Shown here piece by piece: positions 6,397-7,487 of a stretch of 7,487 bases of DNA; position 1 is the stretch's first letter, and each line of letters starts with the position of its first letter. The stretch is from an uncultured Clostridiaceae bacterium. GTDB taxonomy: Bacteria; Bacillota; Clostridia; Clostridiales; Oxobacteraceae. Location of the stretch: the NCBI GenBank assembly GCA_937900065.1, contig CALCDS010000211.1, positions 1 through 7,487 of the forward strand. The letters run 5' to 3'. Made by a program: the position numbers and the translations under genes. The notes beneath the pieces are model-generated. The model saw only the letters and a list, made by a program, of their open reading frames with translations. It was not told the origin of the DNA and ran no database searches.

Positions 6397-6802
6397 TATT
6401 TTCACTTCCTTTTAAGCCCATTTTCTTTTTGACATCAAATATAGAATTCTTTGTGGTCTTTAAAAGATTTTCAACATCTAAACCTCCGTCGAACAATATG
6501 CGAGAACAAGCCTCAATGAGCAATGGACTATTAAGCCCTGTAATGATATCAATGTCTTTGTCCTTTACAACCACTGAAGCGACTGTAGTAGGAGTCCCGC
6601 CGAATACATCGGTCATAATCACATATTGGCCATCTGGTTTACTAATGAATTCACTTACTGCATTCTTATAGTCATCAAATGACAGCTCCGGAGTCAGTGG
6701 AATTTCGTATACAAAATCCACCTTTCCTAAAATCATCTCTACGCTTTTAAGCAATGATTTGCCCCAACCATAATGTGTCAACAACAGAATTTTATTAACC
6801 AC
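6389..6802 (-). CDS. Mannose-family PTS system, EIIA component
   Basis: This 137-residue cytoplasmic protein is the first gene of the operon. It should take phosphate from HPr and pass it to EIIB during phosphotransferase-driven sugar uptake. The N-terminus reads KILLLTHYGWGKSLL, which puts the phospho-accepting histidine at residue 10, the usual place for PTS EIIA fold-4 (man) proteins. A second family motif, TDVFGGTPTTVA, lies at residues 64-75 with Asp65 next to the active site. The length fits a stand-alone EIIA; it is not fused to EIIB as in E. coli ManX. The start is a GTG at 6802, preceded by AGGAGG at 6813-6808 with 5 bases between, and no better in-frame start exists. The stop lies inside the 5' end of the EIIB gene, an 8-base overlap that suggests translational coupling. 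The family is certain; the sugar it serves is not. Confidence 0.95.
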   Translation of the reverse strand: MVNKILLLTHYGWGKSLLKSVEMILGKVDFVYEIPLTPELSFDDYKNAVSEFISKPDGQYVIMTDVFGGTPTTVASVVVKDKDIDIITGLNSPLLIEACSRILFDGGLDVENLLKTTKNSIFDVKKKMGLKGSENNG

Positions 6803-6820
6803 TTTTACCTCCTAATAATA

Positions 6821-6834
6821 AAGTAGATCTACTT
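6821..6834. promoter_or_regulatory. Perfect 14-bp palindrome, probable GntR-family operator
   Basis: AAGTAGATCTACTT is a perfect inverted repeat in the leader of the operon, between the transcription start and the ribosome binding site. It has the GT-N6-AC core common to operators of GntR/HutC regulators. The GntR gene at the far end of the operon is the natural candidate protein. A bound dimer here would block transcription start or elongation. No second copy was seen in the window, including upstream of the gntR gene. Confidence 0.6.
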
Positions 6835-6848
6835 GAAAGCGCTCTCAT
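6833..6848 (-). promoter_or_regulatory. cre site (CcpA catabolite repression)
   Basis: Read on the minus strand, the 16 bases ATGAGAGCGCTTTCAA match every position of the consensus WTGNNARCGNWWWCAW. The site begins at the predicted transcription start of the operon, a position where CcpA bound to HPr-Ser-P would block transcription. This implies that the operon is shut off when preferred sugars are present. It overlaps the adjacent palindrome by two bases. Confidence 0.85.
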
Positions 6849-6853
6849 ATTCT

Positions 6854-6881
6854 ATTTTAGCATCTTGTTATAATAAGTCAA
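6854..6881 (-). promoter_or_regulatory. Main sigma-A promoter of the PTS operon
   Basis: On the minus strand, TTGACT (-35, 6881-6876) is followed by a 16-base spacer and TAAAAT (-10, 6859-6854). TG stands one base upstream of the -10, giving an extended -10 element. The expected transcription start is near 6846-6848, which leaves a leader of about 45 bases before the EIIA GTG. The upstream DNA is very AT-rich and could act as an UP element. The position and quality of the match make this the likely promoter for EIIA through YitT. Confidence 0.8.
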
Positions 6882-7236
6882 TATATTTATTAACTCTTCT
6901 GATAATTTATTAAATACTCACTTTATAGAATTTTACTGATTTGATATATCTTCTGCAAAATTTTTAAATAATTTCGCATATATTAAGAAATGCTGTCCCT
7001 CTTTTTATCAAATTGCTCTATTAATTGATATTCCTACTTCTATCCATATTTGTAATCGCTGTAAATCAAATAAAATCAATTCATATATTCACTATAAAAT
7101 CTATAACGTTATATCCATCTTAAAATCTAATACTAGAAAAGCGATAAGCCTAATAACAGGATTGATGCATATTGAAAAATATAGAAATAGTCATACAACT
7201 TGTTATGTCAAGAATTCCTCTCACCTGCAAATTTGA
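6882..7236. other. AT-rich gene-free region upstream of the operon promoter
   Basis: No reading frame of credible length, RNA gene or clear repeat was seen on either strand. A consensus TTGACA (7210-7205 on the minus strand) occurs, but no suitable -10 stands 16-18 bases downstream. The stretch may supply A/T-rich upstream promoter DNA to the operon or be the decayed remains of older sequence. Confidence 0.5.
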
Positions 7237-7245
7237 GCTTATTAT

Positions 7246-7280
7246 AGTATAAAAATAAGCAGCTCGGAATTTGAGCTGCT
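7246..7280 (-). terminator. Intrinsic terminator-like hairpin for an upstream minus-strand transcript
   Basis: AGCAGCTC (7258-7265) pairs perfectly with GAGCTGCT (7273-7280) across a 7-base loop. On the minus strand the stem is followed by TATTTTTATA, a U-rich tract. It lies about 400 bases before the operon promoter and would insulate the operon from transcription entering from beyond the right edge of the window. The gene it would terminate is not visible in the window. Confidence 0.5.
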
Positions 7281-7303
7281 CTTATAAAACATATCATGCT
7301 TTT

Positions 7304-7398
7304 TGGCTATGTTAAAGTATAATGTTGGTTCTGAGCATCCTGTTCGCCTGTTCGCACTTGGATTGCTCAAAAAATCAACATATTTGTTAAACAGAGCC
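7304..7398. repeat. Imperfect palindromic intergenic repeat (right flank)
   Basis: The arm at 7305-7340 (starting GGCTATGTTAAAG) and the arm at 7360-7398 (ending AACAGAGCC) are imperfect inverted copies of each other, separated by a 19-base loop that holds two copies of TGTTCGC. Both arms also match the left-flank repeat: 7304-7327 matches the complement of 150-173 at 23 of 24 bases, and 7358-7381 matches 132-155 at 23 of 24. Three related copies in one window point to a dispersed, MITE-like repeat family. Confidence 0.65.
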
Positions 7399-7487
7399 TA
7401 ATTTTTTAAACCGATGCCTGTATGAAAAGTATCCAAGCGCCAAGTTTTATCTTGATGCTGTCAATGGGGTATCGAGGCCTTCAAACT
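7391..7487 (+). pseudogene. Possible 5'-less gene fragment running off the right edge
   Basis: From 7391 a plus-strand frame stays open for 32 codons to the window end, reading from about codon 10 LYEKYPSAKFYLDAVNG. The amino acid composition looks protein-like, but there is no in-frame ATG and a stop lies just upstream at 7388-7390. It begins right where the palindromic repeat ends, so it might be a remnant of a mobile element or a truncated gene. The run is too short for an identity, and another plus-strand frame is also open over part of it. Confidence 0.2.

Noticed and set aside
6397..6405. GTG start at 6405 for EIIB
   Set aside because: The ribosome binding sequence touches that GTG, while it is well spaced from the ATG at 6396, which also puts the active histidine at position 15.
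6795..6848. A 17-codon minus-strand frame starting at the ATG in the cre site, a possible leader peptide
   Set aside because: It has no ribosome binding site, starts at the predicted transcription start itself, and contains no run of informative codons.
6803..7000. Sigma-54 (-24/-12) promoter, as used by several mannose-family PTS operons
   Set aside because: No TGGCAC-N5-TTGC-like element was seen before EIIA, and a good sigma-A promoter is present. No LevR- or DgaR-like activator is encoded.
7180..7210. Second upstream promoter from the perfect TTGACA on the minus strand
   Set aside because: No acceptable -10 hexamer lies 16-18 bases downstream.

Overview
The window is AT-rich, with strong AGGAGG-type ribosome binding sites, tightly packed genes and a CcpA-type cre site. 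This points to a low-GC Bacillota genome, most likely a clostridium. All eight supported genes lie on the minus strand, so the window reads biologically from right to left.

Layout in transcription order. Positions 7487-7236 are a flank holding an imperfect palindromic repeat and a terminator-like hairpin. Positions 7235-6849 are gene-free and AT-rich. Positions 6881-6808 form a compact control region: a sigma-A promoter with extended -10, a perfect-consensus cre site at the expected transcription start, a 14-bp perfect palindrome that suits a GntR-family operator, and a strong RBS. Next come four separate mannose/sorbose-family PTS genes (EIIA, EIIB, EIIC, EIID), a class IV aminotransferase of the D-amino-acid aminotransferase type, and a hairpin with a 16-bp perfect stem. 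After the hairpin come a SelA-fold PLP enzyme related to D-glucosaminate-6-phosphate ammonia-lyase (DgaE) and a YitT-family membrane protein whose start overlaps the stop of the PLP enzyme. Last is a GntR/HutC regulator with its own promoter. Positions 397-1 are gene-free and full of inverted repeats, one of which matches the repeat in the right flank.

How the genes may work together (inference): the PTS imports and phosphorylates an amino-sugar acid or another amino-bearing compound. Two PLP enzymes then act on its amine, one by transamination with D-stereochemistry and one by ammonia elimination. YitT may move a product, by-product or counter-substrate across the membrane. The GntR protein is the likely specific regulator, and CcpA imposes carbon catabolite repression. 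The substrate cannot be read from the sequence. The mannose-type PTS plus DgaE-like pairing resembles the Salmonella dga operon. However, the dga aldolase (DgaF) and sigma-54 activator (DgaR) are absent here, and a D-aminotransferase and YitT are present, so this looks like a variant or different pathway.
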